Of a stretch of DNA of 64,000 bases, positions 37,154 to 47,395 are shown in pieces; the first letter of the stretch is position 1; the number at the start of each line of letters is the position of its first letter. Position numbers and translations under genes: made by a program. The notes under the pieces were generated by a model. The model searched no databases. It was not told the origin of the DNA and saw only the letters and a program-made list of their open reading frames with translations. Source of the stretch: Sphingobacteriia bacterium RIFOXYC2_FULL_35_18. Its GTDB lineage: Bacteria; Bacteroidota; Bacteroidia; Chitinophagales; Chitinophagaceae. Where the stretch lies: NCBI GenBank assembly GCA_001829005.1, contig MIAG01000001.1, forward strand, positions 372,001 to 436,000, written 5' to 3'.

Positions 37154-40100
37154 ATGACTAAAAAAATACAAAGACATATCTTTTTCCTTTTTATTCTGGG
37201 ATTAATATCGCTTAAAATTTCAGCACAGTATAATATTGACTTTAATCGTTTTTCAGTTGAAGATGGGCTTTCCTCAGAATCGGTTTTGTCGATTACACAA
37301 GATCAAAAAGGGTTTTTATGGATTGGGACAATGGATGGACTTAATCGTTTTGATGGTAAAAGAGTGAAGGTATTTAAATCTTTCTACAACGATAATCCAA
37401 TAGGACAAAGCATAAAAATAACCACTTTGTTAGCTGATAGTTTAAATAGAATTTGGATTGGCACTAATAATGGCTTGTATTTATATGATAATAGAGTAGA
37501 TTCTTTTTCGGTTTTTTTTCATTCATCTCAAGATTCATCTAGTATATCAAATAACTCTATCAAGTCATTATATAAAGATAGGAGAGGGAATATTTGGGTG
37601 GGAACTGCTAGAGGATTAAATAAAGTAGAATTTAAAAAAGACAAACTTTCTTTTTTAACTATTCGTTTGAAAGGATATACAGAGTTTGAATCTGCCAATT
37701 TTTCCTGTACCTATGATTCTGAGAATGGCAAATTATTAACTGGTTCCGATAAAGGACTTATTGAGGTTATTATTGGTAACAAACCAGAAGAAATCAAACT
37801 CGAAAGGATTATTTTAAAAAATATTGATGTTATTTCTGCAACAATAGATAGCCTTTCTAATTATTGGATTGGAACTGCTAATAATGGCGTTTTTGTAATC
37901 AATCACAATTTTAAAATCACTCATCATTATCAAAACAATATAGGCAATAAAAAACTGCTTAGTAATGTAATACGGAAGGTTTACACAGATAAGTTAGGAC
38001 GTGTATGGGTGGGATCTTTAAAAGGATTAGACCTCTTTATTCCAAAAACAGGGAATCATTTTTCTTTTATTCATCATCCAGAAAATGACCATTCTCTTGC
38101 TTCAAATTCTATTTATCAATTAATGGAAGACTGGCAAGGTAATTTATGGGTGGGTACATTTTTTGGTGGCTTAAATTATATAGAGGCAAACAGCTCTCCC
38201 TTTACTATTTATCAGAGTTCTACTAGTAAAAATTCCATTAGTAGTAATATCATCAGTGCAATTGTTGAAGATGAGAAGAATAATCTTTGGATTGGTACAG
38301 AAGCAGAAGGACTCAATTATTTTGATAGGTCTAAAAAGCAATTCACAAAAATTGTTTATACCGAAAGTGATAAACCTAAACTAAGCTCTAACCTAGTGAA
38401 ATCATTGCTAATTGATAAACAGCAAAACTTATGGGTAGCAATGCATGGCGGCGGTGGGGTTAATGTGTTAGATAAAAAAGGACAAAAAATAGCCGAGTAT
38501 GGAAGAAACAAAGGCAAAAACGCTATCAGTTCAAATACGGTGAATGCCCTTTTATATGACAACAATCAAAATATTTGGATTGGTACAGAGGAAAACGGGA
38601 TTGATATTTTTAATCATACTAATAAAAAAATTGAAACTTTCACTCAGTTCTTCAAGGGGAAAGAATTATCTAGCGATGCAATTACTTATTTATTTGAAGA
38701 CACAAAAAAGAATATATGGATTGGAACAAAAAAAGGGATTAATCGCTTATCGCATATTGATGGGAAAATCAATATTTATTTAGAAGGAAAAAATGAAAGT
38801 CAATTGCAATCTGACTATATAAATTGTATAGCAGAAGATAAATCAAATCAAATTTGGATTGGAACTTATGCCGGTTTATCTGTTTTTAATAGTGCAACGA
38901 ATCAATTTAAAACATTTACAGTAAAGGATGGGTTGGCTGGAAATAAAGTAGTTGGTATAGTTGCCGACAACCAAAATAATTTGTGGATTAGTACGAATAA
39001 TGGTCTTTGTTTTCTTGGACCAGATAGAAAAAAGTTTTATTCATTTAATATTTATGATGGTTTACCCGGTAATGTTTTTAATTACCGATCATTTTTAAAA
39101 GATCAAAAAGGAAATATATTTTTTGGAACACACCATGGCCTAGTTGAATTTGATCCTAAAAAGATTTCACTGAATTTAACCCCTCCCCAAATGATACTTA
39201 CGGGCCTGACGATAAACGGTCAGCCTATTAATAGTTTTGATTCTTCTGAAATTTTATCTCAAAATATTTCGGAAACTAAAAAGCTGATATTGGATTATGA
39301 TGAAAATGTAATTTCAATTGAATATGCTGTTATTAACTTCATTAAATCGGCAAAGAACAAGTCGGCCTATCGGCTTGAAGGCTATAATAAAGATTGGATT
39401 TATACAAACGAACAAAAAGCAACTTTTACCAATGTTCCTACTGGATCATATAATTTACACATCAAAGCTGCTAACAATGATGGAGTTTGGACTGAATCGC
39501 CATTAATCATTAAAATAACAATTCATCCACCACCTTGGAAAACATGGTGGGCATATACTTTGTATGCGCTTATTTTATCTCTTATAATTTTTGCTGTAAT
39601 ATTTTTTATTTCATCTCGTATTGCTTTAAAACGAAAACTACGTTATGAACATTTAGTGAATGTGAAACAACAAGAATTGCATCAGATGAAAATGGACTTC
39701 TTTACCCATATTTCTCATGAAATAAGAACACCTCTTACTTTGATTATGGGTCCTGTTGAAATGCTTTCTGGATTATTGTTAGATAACAAACAAGTACAAA
39801 AGTTACTGTTGACAATAAAGAGTAATTCGGATCGTCTATTGAGTTTGACAAATGAGCTGCTTGATTTTAGAAAGGCAGATGCTGGTCACACGCATCTAAA
39901 TATTCATCATTTAAATATTGTTGAATTTACAAAAGCTCAATTTGAAAAATTTATCAACGAAGCAGAAATGAAGCATATTTCTTATCAGTTCAATTCATCA
40001 AAGGAAAATATTCAATTTTATTTTGATCCCCATCATATGGAAATTGTGCTTTCAAATTTGTTATCTAATGCATTAAAGTTTACTTCAGATGGTGGGATTA

Positions 40101-40411
40101 TTTCAGTTGATTTATTAGATACTCAGCTTGATTTTGTTGAAATTAAGATTTGCGATAATGGTATTGGAATTCCACCAGAAGCACATAAACATATATTCAA
40201 TAATTATTATCAAGCAGACGCAGGTAGGGTTAAACATGTTGGAACGGGTATTGGGCTGGCTTTTTCTAAAGCCCTTATAGAATTACACAAGGGTAATCTT
40301 GATTTTTATTCTAGAATAAATACCGAAACAGGATTAAATGAAACTTGTTTTATTATTACCTTACAAAAAGGGAAGAGTCATTTTGATGGCAATTTTACAA
40401 TAATCGAGTAG
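37154..40411 (+). CDS. Two-component sensor kinase with reg_prop beta-propeller (HTCS-like, sensor half)
   Basis: The 1085-residue protein has a signal peptide (MTKKIQRHIFFLFILGLISL), a periplasmic two-fold beta-propeller of many reg_prop repeats (~30-690; recurring xNLWIGT-type motifs such as KGFLWIGTMDGLNRFDG and NIWIGTEENGIDIF), a Y_Y_Y domain (~700-790; AYRLEGYNKDWIYTNEQKA), one membrane helix (~799-822; YALILSLIIFAVIFFISS), HisKA with His852 or so in FFTHISHEIRTPLTL, and HATPase_c (NLLSNALKFTSDGG, ICDNGIGIPPE, GTGIGLAFSKALI). In most hybrid sensors of this kind the receiver and AraC domain are fused; here they are in the next gene. It likely detects an oligosaccharide in the periplasm and induces the locus. 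Confidence 0.93.
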   Translation: MTKKIQRHIFFLFILGLISLKISAQYNIDFNRFSVEDGLSSESVLSITQDQKGFLWIGTMDGLNRFDGKRVKVFKSFYNDNPIGQSIKITTLLADSLNRIWIGTNNGLYLYDNRVDSFSVFFHSSQDSSSISNNSIKSLYKDRRGNIWVGTARGLNKVEFKKDKLSFLTIRLKGYTEFESANFSCTYDSENGKLLTGSDKGLIEVIIGNKPEEIKLERIILKNIDVISATIDSLSNYWIGTANNGVFVINHNFKITHHYQNNIGNKKLLSNVIRKVYTDKLGRVWVGSLKGLDLFIPKTGNHFSFIHHPENDHSLASNSIYQLMEDWQGNLWVGTFFGGLNYIEANSSPFTIYQSSTSKNSISSNIISAIVEDEKNNLWIGTEAEGLNYFDRSKKQFTKIVYTESDKPKLSSNLVKSLLIDKQQNLWVAMHGGGGVNVLDKKGQKIAEYGRNKGKNAISSNTVNALLYDNNQNIWIGTEENGIDIFNHTNKKIETFTQFFKGKELSSDAITYLFEDTKKNIWIGTKKGINRLSHIDGKINIYLEGKNESQLQSDYINCIAEDKSNQIWIGTYAGLSVFNSATNQFKTFTVKDGLAGNKVVGIVADNQNNLWISTNNGLCFLGPDRKKFYSFNIYDGLPGNVFNYRSFLKDQKGNIFFGTHHGLVEFDPKKISLNLTPPQMILTGLTINGQPINSFDSSEILSQNISETKKLILDYDENVISIEYAVINFIKSAKNKSAYRLEGYNKDWIYTNEQKATFTNVPTGSYNLHIKAANNDGVWTESPLIIKITIHPPPWKTWWAYTLYALILSLIIFAVIFFISSRIALKRKLRYEHLVNVKQQELHQMKMDFFTHISHEIRTPLTLIMGPVEMLSGLLLDNKQVQKLLLTIKSNSDRLLSLTNELLDFRKADAGHTHLNIHHLNIVEFTKAQFEKFINEAEMKHISYQFNSSKENIQFYFDPHHMEIVLSNLLSNALKFTSDGGIISVDLLDTQLDFVEIKICDNGIGIPPEAHKHIFNNYYQADAGRVKHVGTGIGLAFSKALIELHKGNLDFYSRINTETGLNETCFIITLQKGKSHFDGNFTIIE

Positions 40412-40418
40412 CGCCCTA

Positions 40419-41213
40419 ATGAATACTATGGGAAATAAGAAAATATTGATTATTGAGGATAATGATGAGTTAAGGGGTTTTATTAAAAGCTGCTTAGAGC
40501 ATTTATATGAATTATCTGAAGCTCCCGATGGTAAGAAAGGATGGGAAATAGCGGTTAACGAGCTGCCTGATTTGATTGTTACCGATGTTATGATGCCAGA
40601 AATGGATGGCAATGAGTTTTGTAGAAATCTGAAAAAAGATGAAAGAACCAGTCATATCCCAGTAATAATGCTTACTGCAAAAGCAGCTGAAGAACATCAA
40701 ATAGAAGGTCTTGAAAGTGGGGCAGACATTTATCTAAATAAGCCCTTCAGTATAGTTGTTTTACAGACCTATATCAATAATATTTTAAAATCAAAAGAAG
40801 CATTAAGGCAACATTACAGTCAAAAAATATTTCTTGAACCTTTGGCAGTTGAAGTTGGAACAGTAGACAAAAAATTCATGGAAAGGCTAATGGCTATAGT
40901 TGACGAAAATTTGGAAGAACCTAATTTTAGTGTGCCTATTTTATCTAAGGAACTAGGAATGAGTAAAGCGGTACTTTATAAAAAGTTTAGTGCATTGGTA
41001 AAAATACCCATTGGAGAATTTATAAAATCCATGCGCCTTAAAAGAGCAGTTAACTTACTAACGCACGACAAAATGAACATTTCTGAAATAGCATGGAAAG
41101 TAGGGTTTAATGATCGAAAATATTTCAGTAAAGAGTTTAAACGATTTTATGGTAAATCGCCCTCTGAATATCTAAACGATCATGAAAAGGGTTTGGATTC
41201 TGCTAACAGATAA
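40419..41213 (+). CDS. Response regulator with AraC-type DNA-binding domain (HTCS-like, regulator half)
   Basis: The 264-residue protein has a receiver (KILIIEDNDELRGFI, phosphoacceptor Asp56 in LIVTDVMMPEMDG, late YLNKPF) and an AraC/XylS domain over ~155-258 (FSVPILSKELGMSKAVLYKK then ISEIAWKVGFNDRKYFSKEF and FYGKSPSEYL). It starts 7 bases after the sensor stop, in a different frame; an ATG three codons later (40428) is an alternative start. It should bind upstream of the GH88/susCD genes and activate them when phosphorylated by the sensor. Confidence 0.94.
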   Translation: MNTMGNKKILIIEDNDELRGFIKSCLEHLYELSEAPDGKKGWEIAVNELPDLIVTDVMMPEMDGNEFCRNLKKDERTSHIPVIMLTAKAAEEHQIEGLESGADIYLNKPFSIVVLQTYINNILKSKEALRQHYSQKIFLEPLAVEVGTVDKKFMERLMAIVDENLEEPNFSVPILSKELGMSKAVLYKKFSALVKIPIGEFIKSMRLKRAVNLLTHDKMNISEIAWKVGFNDRKYFSKEFKRFYGKSPSEYLNDHEKGLDSANR

Positions 41214-41312
41214 AAAACAACCCCTAATTTAAGATGTTTCTACCCCTTCTGTTTTGTAGAGATTGTTAAGATTTGTGTATTGGTGATTTCACCGAGTATA
41301 AAGCTTGCCAAT

Positions 41313-42584
41313 ATGGAGTCAAAAAAGACATTCTACAGAACGATTGTGCTGTCTGTTTTTATTACAGTATCCTCTGCTTTTGTATTGATCAAAAATGAGC
41401 AAAAAAATGCCAAATCAATAGGAGATGTAATAGCTGTTGCAAAAAAACAGTACCGCCAAATGCTTATGCATTCTTCTGAACTATCTAGTTATCCTAGAAC
41501 AGCCGATAAAAATGGAAAAACCAAATATGTGTCCATTGAAGACTGGACAGGAGGGTTTTGGCCAGGTAATCTTTGGTATTTATACGAATATACCAATGAT
41601 GTTGATTTCAAAAACGAAGCCGTACGATGGACAGAAAGTTTGGAGAAAAATCAGTTTAACAAAAGTCATCACGACTTAGGCTTCATGATGTATTGTAGTT
41701 ATGGAAATGCTTATCGTATTACCCAAAATAAAAAGTATAAAGATATTTTAATACAATCCGCTAAGTCTCTTATCTCTAGATTTAACCCTACCGTAGGCTG
41801 TATTAAATCTTGGGATTTTCGTGCTTCATGGGATGGTAAAACAGTTTGGTATTATCCTGTAATTATGGATAATTTAATGAACCTTGAATTACTTTTCTTT
41901 GCTACAAAAGTTACTGGAGATCCAATCTATAGAAACGTTGCTATCAAACACGCAGAGACTACTTTGAAAAATCATGTTCGTAAAGACTATAGCTCTTATC
42001 ATGTGGTTAATTATGATTCAGTTTCAGGAAAAGTTTTAAATAAGCAAACTTGCCAAGGATACTCAGATAATTCAACTTGGGCGCGCGGACAAGCTTGGGG
42101 TATTTATGGTTATACAATGATTTATAGGGAAACGGGTGATATTCGTTTTTTGGATGCAGCAAAAGGAATGGCTGATTTTTACATGAATCATAAAAATCTT
42201 CCAGAAGATAAAGTTCCTTATTGGGATTTTAATGTAAATCAAAATGGGTTTACTCCAGACTGGAAATACAACCCTACTGCGCTTAATTATATACCTAGAG
42301 ATGTGTCTTCTGCTGCAATAGTTAGTTCTGCTTTATTTGAATTAAGTGGTCATTTAGGGAAAAAAGGTGATGCGTATAAAAATTTTGCCATTTCAACCAT
42401 CAATACACTTTCATCGTCAGCTTATTTAGCAGATACAGGTACCAATGGATACTTTCTTCTAAAACATTCAGTGGGTAGCTTTCCGCATGGTAATGAAATT
42501 GATGTGCCATTAGTATATGCTGACTACTATTTTCTAGAAGCATTATTACGAAATAATCAACTTACTAGAAACACCGCCCCATAA
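41313..42584 (+). CDS. GH88 unsaturated glucuronyl hydrolase
   Basis: The ATG at 41313 (MESKKTFYRTIVLSVFITVS) gives an N-terminal signal or anchor; an in-frame TTG at 41280 was rejected. The 423-residue product is an (alpha/alpha)6 barrel of GH88 type: DWTGGFWPGNLWYLYEYT, Asp121 in SHHDLGFMMYC and Asp186 in PVIMDNLMNLELLF correspond to the two key aspartates of the family, and WARGQAWGIYGY is typical. GH88 enzymes hydrate the 4,5-unsaturated uronate that a polysaccharide lyase leaves at the non-reducing end, freeing it. The product feeds KduI/KduD downstream. It is the first catabolic gene of the locus. Confidence 0.93.
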   Translation: MESKKTFYRTIVLSVFITVSSAFVLIKNEQKNAKSIGDVIAVAKKQYRQMLMHSSELSSYPRTADKNGKTKYVSIEDWTGGFWPGNLWYLYEYTNDVDFKNEAVRWTESLEKNQFNKSHHDLGFMMYCSYGNAYRITQNKKYKDILIQSAKSLISRFNPTVGCIKSWDFRASWDGKTVWYYPVIMDNLMNLELLFFATKVTGDPIYRNVAIKHAETTLKNHVRKDYSSYHVVNYDSVSGKVLNKQTCQGYSDNSTWARGQAWGIYGYTMIYRETGDIRFLDAAKGMADFYMNHKNLPEDKVPYWDFNVNQNGFTPDWKYNPTALNYIPRDVSSAAIVSSALFELSGHLGKKGDAYKNFAISTINTLSSSAYLADTGTNGYFLLKHSVGSFPHGNEIDVPLVYADYYFLEALLRNNQLTRNTAP

Positions 42585-42617
42585 ATTTAAAATTGTTAAT
42601 TGCTAAACATTAGAGAA

Positions 42618-45600
42618 ATGAAAAATTACTTACTTGCTTTTATTCTGCTTTTAATTGCAGAAGGCGTGCTGGCTCAACCAGTGGTTATTAAGGGTGTCGT
42701 AACTGGCGCTGACGGAAAACCCTTGGAAGGGGTTTCGGTTATAGCTAAAGGAACCAAAATAGCTACAGCTACCAATGGAATGGGTAGTTTTAATATTAGT
42801 GTTCCACAAAAAAATGCGACACTTATTTTCTCCTCAGTTGGTTTTGCTAACAGAGAAATTCTGGTTGAAAAATCTACTACATTAAATATTACGCTTAAAG
42901 AAACCGTGACCGAAGATGATGAAGTAGTTGTAATAGGTTATGCAACGCAAAGAAAGAAAGATGTTACAGGTTCAGTTGCAAAAGTTAATGTTCAAGATTT
43001 GGATAAAGCTCCAGTAAGGTCATTTGACGAAGCTTTAGCTGGTAGAGTAGCTGGTGTTCAAGTTAGTTCTGAAAGTGGTCAACCAGGATCTGGTATTAAT
43101 ATTGTAATTAGGGGAAATAACTCTATCACTCAAGATAATTCACCGTTGTATGTGGTGGATGGTTTCCCAATAGAAAACCAAGACAACAATATTATCAACC
43201 CTAAAGACATAGAATCGATAGAAGTTTTAAAAGATGCATCTGCCACAGCCATTTATGGAGCACGCGGTGCAAACGGTGTAATCATCATCACCACTAAAAA
43301 AGGAAAAGAGGGACCAGCAGTTATAAGCTTTGATGCATCCTATGGTGTTCAAAATAATTTAAGAAAAATACCCATGATGAGTGCATATGATTTTGTGAAA
43401 TACCAAATCGAATATGATCCAACGCCAGTTTCTCCAACTAATTTTCCTTCTCCTACACAAGTATATTTAGCCAATGGTAAAACCTTGGATGATTATAAAT
43501 CAGTAAGTGGAACTGATTGGCAAGATCTTGTTTTGAGACAAGCACCCATGGCAAATTATAATTTATCAATAAGAGGGGGAAATGCTCAAACAAAATACTC
43601 CATATCTGGCTCTGCGTTAAATCAGGATGGAATAATGATTGGCTCAGGATATAAAAGGTATCAGGGAAGAGTAGTGCTAGATCAAATAGTGAATAGCAAA
43701 CTTAAAGTAGGTATTAATGCCAACTATAGCAGCCTTCAACAATCAGGTATTAGCCCTAGTCAATCCGTTTTTGCTTTTTCACATAATATTATGGTTGCTG
43801 TTTGGGGAGCTAGACCTGTTTCACCCAATGTTGCAGATATAGAAGATGTATTACAAGATCCTAGCATTGATCCTGCCAATGATTACAGGGTTAATCCAGT
43901 TATTAACTTGAATAATTTAGTTCGTGAAAACAAAACCAAAAGTCTTGGGGTGAATGCTTATGCTGAGTATTCTATTATCCCTTCTCTAAAATTAAGAATG
44001 AGTTTAGGTTTTGTTGATAATATGCGTGAAAATGATGTTTTTAATAATTCAAGAACGCAATATGGATTTCCCGGAAGTGCAAACGGAGTAAATGGCTCTA
44101 TCACTTTCAATAAGTTTAATTCTTGGTTAAGCGAAAACACTCTTACTTGGGATAAAAGATTTAATAAGCATCAAATCAATTTGCTAGGTGGATTTACTGC
44201 ACAGGGTGCAAAAACAGCAACCTACGGAATGTCGGCAGATAAATTACCCAATGAAAACTTGGGCTTAAGCGGTTTAGATGAAGGCAACTTGTTACCAGTG
44301 ACTGCCACCAGTTCTTTATGGACAATGGCTTCGGTATTGAGTCGTTTAAACTATAGTTATGATTCAAAATATCTATTAACGGCATCATTTAGAGCAGATG
44401 GTTCTTCTAAATTTTCATCAGCCAATCATTGGAGTTATTTTCCATCAGCTGCAGCATCTTGGCGTTTTAGTAATGAAAAATTTGCCAGCAAACTTAAATT
44501 TCTTTCTGATGGTAAATTGAGAGTTAGCTATGGTGTAACAGGAAATAATAGAGTTGGCGATTTTGCTTACCTAACTACTTATGGATTACCAATTGGAAAT
44601 AGTTATGTTTTCAATAATAGTTATGCAAGTGGTATTGTTCCAACTGTTTTAGGAAATACAGATTTAAAATGGGAGACAACCAAGCAAACTGATATAGGAT
44701 TAGATCTTGGTTTTTTAAATCAGCGAATTTTATTGACAGTTGATTATTATAAGAAAACGACTTCTAATTTATTGTTGTTTGCAAGTTTACCAACATCAAC
44801 TGGATTTGATAGAGCGTTTAAAAATGTTGGTAGTGTAGAAAATCAAGGATTTGAATTCACTTTAACAACCTTGAATATTAAAAATAAGAATTTTACTTGG
44901 AGCTCTAATTTTAATATAACACTTACGGGTAGTGGAAGCAAGGTCTTAGGTCTTGCTGAAAACCAAAACTTTTTATTGAGTTCTATTAATTGGGATAATG
45001 GTTGGAGAAATACGCCGGCATATATTGCTCGTGTAGGTCAGCCATTGGGTCAAATGTATGGGTATCTATCAGATGGAGTTTATCAGATTGCTGATTTTAA
45101 TGAAACATCACCTGGTGTATATGTTTTGAAAACTACAGTTCCAACAAATGGTAATACAAGAGCGAATATCAGACCGGGAGATATTAAGTATAAGGATTTA
45201 AATGGTGACCTAGTGGTGAATGCAAATGATTACACGGTAATTGGTAATGGTGTTCCCAAGCATATCGGAGGTTTCTCCAATAATTTTACTTACAAAGACT
45301 TTGATTTAAATATCTTTTTTCAATGGTCTTATGGAAATGATATTCTAAATAACAATCGACTTTTGTTTGAAGGCAATGGAGTGAATAGATTGAACTTTAA
45401 TCAATTTGCTGGTTATGCAAACAGATGGTCTCCTGATAATCAGAATTCAACTATTCATAGAACCAGGGGCTACTTTGGTGGCGGCTACTCATCTTCATTA
45501 GTTGAAGATGGCTCATTCTTAAGACTAAAAACCGTTTCATTAGGGTATAATTTAAATAGCTCTGTATTAAAAAGATTAAAAATCAGGGGCTTTAGGGTGT

Positions 45601-45752
45601 ATGTTTCAGCACAAAATTTGCTCACATGGACAAAGTATACTGGTATGGATCCAGAAGTTAGTGCATACCACTCTGCATTAACACCGGGATTCGATTATTC
45701 AACTTATCCAAGGGCAAGAACAATAACTTTTGGTGCAAATATTTCTTTTTAA
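42618..45752 (+). CDS. SusC/RagA-like TonB-linked outer-membrane transporter (uronate locus)
   Basis: ATG at 42618 starts the signal peptide (MKNYLLAFILLLIAEGVLAQ); a TTG at 42600 is rejected. The 1044-residue product has the beta-sandwich (~22-95; IKGVVTGADGKPLEGVSVIA), the TonB-box-like DDEVVVIGYATQRKKDVTGS, a plug (ALAGRVAGVQVSSESGQPGS then SPLYVVDGFPIENQ) and the barrel, ending FGANISF. It imports the oligosaccharide product of the surface lyase with its SusD partner, which begins 18 bases later. Confidence 0.96.
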   Translation: MKNYLLAFILLLIAEGVLAQPVVIKGVVTGADGKPLEGVSVIAKGTKIATATNGMGSFNISVPQKNATLIFSSVGFANREILVEKSTTLNITLKETVTEDDEVVVIGYATQRKKDVTGSVAKVNVQDLDKAPVRSFDEALAGRVAGVQVSSESGQPGSGINIVIRGNNSITQDNSPLYVVDGFPIENQDNNIINPKDIESIEVLKDASATAIYGARGANGVIIITTKKGKEGPAVISFDASYGVQNNLRKIPMMSAYDFVKYQIEYDPTPVSPTNFPSPTQVYLANGKTLDDYKSVSGTDWQDLVLRQAPMANYNLSIRGGNAQTKYSISGSALNQDGIMIGSGYKRYQGRVVLDQIVNSKLKVGINANYSSLQQSGISPSQSVFAFSHNIMVAVWGARPVSPNVADIEDVLQDPSIDPANDYRVNPVINLNNLVRENKTKSLGVNAYAEYSIIPSLKLRMSLGFVDNMRENDVFNNSRTQYGFPGSANGVNGSITFNKFNSWLSENTLTWDKRFNKHQINLLGGFTAQGAKTATYGMSADKLPNENLGLSGLDEGNLLPVTATSSLWTMASVLSRLNYSYDSKYLLTASFRADGSSKFSSANHWSYFPSAAASWRFSNEKFASKLKFLSDGKLRVSYGVTGNNRVGDFAYLTTYGLPIGNSYVFNNSYASGIVPTVLGNTDLKWETTKQTDIGLDLGFLNQRILLTVDYYKKTTSNLLLFASLPTSTGFDRAFKNVGSVENQGFEFTLTTLNIKNKNFTWSSNFNITLTGSGSKVLGLAENQNFLLSSINWDNGWRNTPAYIARVGQPLGQMYGYLSDGVYQIADFNETSPGVYVLKTTVPTNGNTRANIRPGDIKYKDLNGDLVVNANDYTVIGNGVPKHIGGFSNNFTYKDFDLNIFFQWSYGNDILNNNRLLFEGNGVNRLNFNQFAGYANRWSPDNQNSTIHRTRGYFGGGYSSSLVEDGSFLRLKTVSLGYNLNSSVLKRLKIRGFRVYVSAQNLLTWTKYTGMDPEVSAYHSALTPGFDYSTYPRARTITFGANISF

Positions 45753-45770
45753 ACTTCCAAAATTGATTGT

Positions 45771-47378
45771 ATGAAAAAAATAACATTAACAATAATAGCG
45801 GTTTCGGCAATAGTTGGTTTATCTGGTTGTAAAAAATTCCTGGATACAAAACCAACAGACTCTTTAACTCCAGTAGAATATTATAATTCTGAAGCTAAAT
45901 TAACCAGTGCTTTGGCTGGGGTATATGATGTGATAGGTACAGAAGCTATGTATGGAAACAATTTATGGTTAGAGTGGAATGGGGGTACCGATGATGGATA
46001 TTATGCTAGATCGGGTCAAACAACCGGAATCATGGTACATAACTTTGATTTTGCCAATGATCGAGTAGCTGCATTATGGGCAAATTGTTATATTGGAATA
46101 AATAGAGCCAATCAATTAATTGCCAATATTAATATCCCACAAATGGATGCGGTTCAAAGAGATGCCATTCTTGGAGAAGCATTGTTTTTAAGAGGATACT
46201 ATTATTTTTTATTAGTGTCTAAATTTGGTGATGTTCCGCTTCGTCTTACGCCTACTAGTTCACCCAATAATGCAGATATTGTTCGAACTCCTGCCGCAGA
46301 AGTGTATAAGCAAATATTAAAAGACATGACTGATGCAGAAGCAAAAGTTAAAACGTCTTCAGCTATAGGACATGCAAGCAGGGTTTCTAAAACAGTTGTA
46401 CAGGGAATATTAGCAAGGGTTTGCTTGTATATGGCTGGACAACCATTAAATGATAAAACCAAATATGCAGAAGCCTTGGCATGGTCAAAAAAAGTGCAGT
46501 CTTCTGGAGAACATGTATTAAGAACAACTTTTAATGCAGCCCTTACCAATAGCGCCTATAGTCAAATTTTTATCAATCATTCTCAGGATATTTATGATGT
46601 GAGAGAGAGTATGTGGGAAGCTGATTTTAAAGGAACCAGGGCTGACGGATATCTTGAAACAGGTAGACTTGGAAATACAATGGGTATTACCATGACTGCT
46701 GTTAAATTTGAAGCAGACTCAGGCTATTGTTATGGTTTTATAAAAGGAACTGGAAGGTTATATAAGCTATATGCAAATGCAGATTTAAGAAGAGCTTGGA
46801 CATTAACCACTTATACTTATAATAATTCAACTGGTGCCAGGGTACCTATTTCTCCTACCGTTAATATTTATGGCAGAGATGCTGCCAAATGGAGAAGGTC
46901 TTATGAACTCCTTTATCCGAAAAATAAAAATCATGGACCTACTAACTTCCCAATTCTTAGATATGCCGATGTATTGCTCATGTTGGCGGAAGCGGAGAAT
47001 CAAGTAAATGGTCCTACTGCAGCTGCTTATGATGCTATTAATCAGGTTAGAAGACGTGGGTATGGATTACCTATTGGAACTCCTAGTGTTTTAGCAGACC
47101 TTGCTCCTGGATTATCTAAAGATGCATTTCAATTGGCTATTGAAGATGAAAGATCTAGGGAATTATGTTTTGAAGGTTTAAGAAAAGACGATTTAGTTCG
47201 TTGGGGAAAATTGGTAACTGCTATGAAGGCAGCAGCTGCTGATCAAAGAGCCAATGGAGCTGGATTTGCATATGGTGCTTTGAGTGGTGAGAATGTAGGA
47301 GATAAACATAAGCTTTATCCAATACCGGCTGCTGAAATTACCGTGAATAAATTAGCTACACAAAATCCAGGTTGGTAA
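45771..47378 (+). CDS. SusD/RagB-like surface glycan-binding lipoprotein (uronate locus)
   Basis: The 535-residue protein has a lipoprotein signal (MKKITLTIIAVSAIVGLSGC) and the classic opening KKFLDTKPTDSLTPVEYYNS. Helical SusD landmarks include ILGEALFLRGYYYFLLVSKF, FGDVPLRL, and near the end RYADVLLMLAEAENQ and FEGLRKDDLVRWGKL. It binds glycan at the surface and caps the SusC barrel. The gene sits between susC and the beta-helix protein gene with short gaps. Confidence 0.96.
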   Translation: MKKITLTIIAVSAIVGLSGCKKFLDTKPTDSLTPVEYYNSEAKLTSALAGVYDVIGTEAMYGNNLWLEWNGGTDDGYYARSGQTTGIMVHNFDFANDRVAALWANCYIGINRANQLIANINIPQMDAVQRDAILGEALFLRGYYYFLLVSKFGDVPLRLTPTSSPNNADIVRTPAAEVYKQILKDMTDAEAKVKTSSAIGHASRVSKTVVQGILARVCLYMAGQPLNDKTKYAEALAWSKKVQSSGEHVLRTTFNAALTNSAYSQIFINHSQDIYDVRESMWEADFKGTRADGYLETGRLGNTMGITMTAVKFEADSGYCYGFIKGTGRLYKLYANADLRRAWTLTTYTYNNSTGARVPISPTVNIYGRDAAKWRRSYELLYPKNKNHGPTNFPILRYADVLLMLAEAENQVNGPTAAAYDAINQVRRRGYGLPIGTPSVLADLAPGLSKDAFQLAIEDERSRELCFEGLRKDDLVRWGKLVTAMKAAAADQRANGAGFAYGALSGENVGDKHKLYPIPAAEITVNKLATQNPGW

Positions 47379-47395
47379 TTTATAAAACTATTTGA

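Noticed and set aside
37233..39100. Repetitive signal suggesting a tandem repeat array
   Set aside because: The repeats are protein-level reg_prop propeller blades of the sensor, not DNA repeats.
37154..41213. Single sensor-regulator gene broken by frameshift
   Set aside because: The sensor ends cleanly after its ATPase domain, and the regulator has its own ATG and complete receiver start 7 bases on, so two real genes are more likely; kept only as a question in the findings.
42618..45752. Siderophore or vitamin TonB receptor
   Set aside because: The N-terminal beta-sandwich domain, the SusD partner and the uronate genes around it all point to a glycan SusC.
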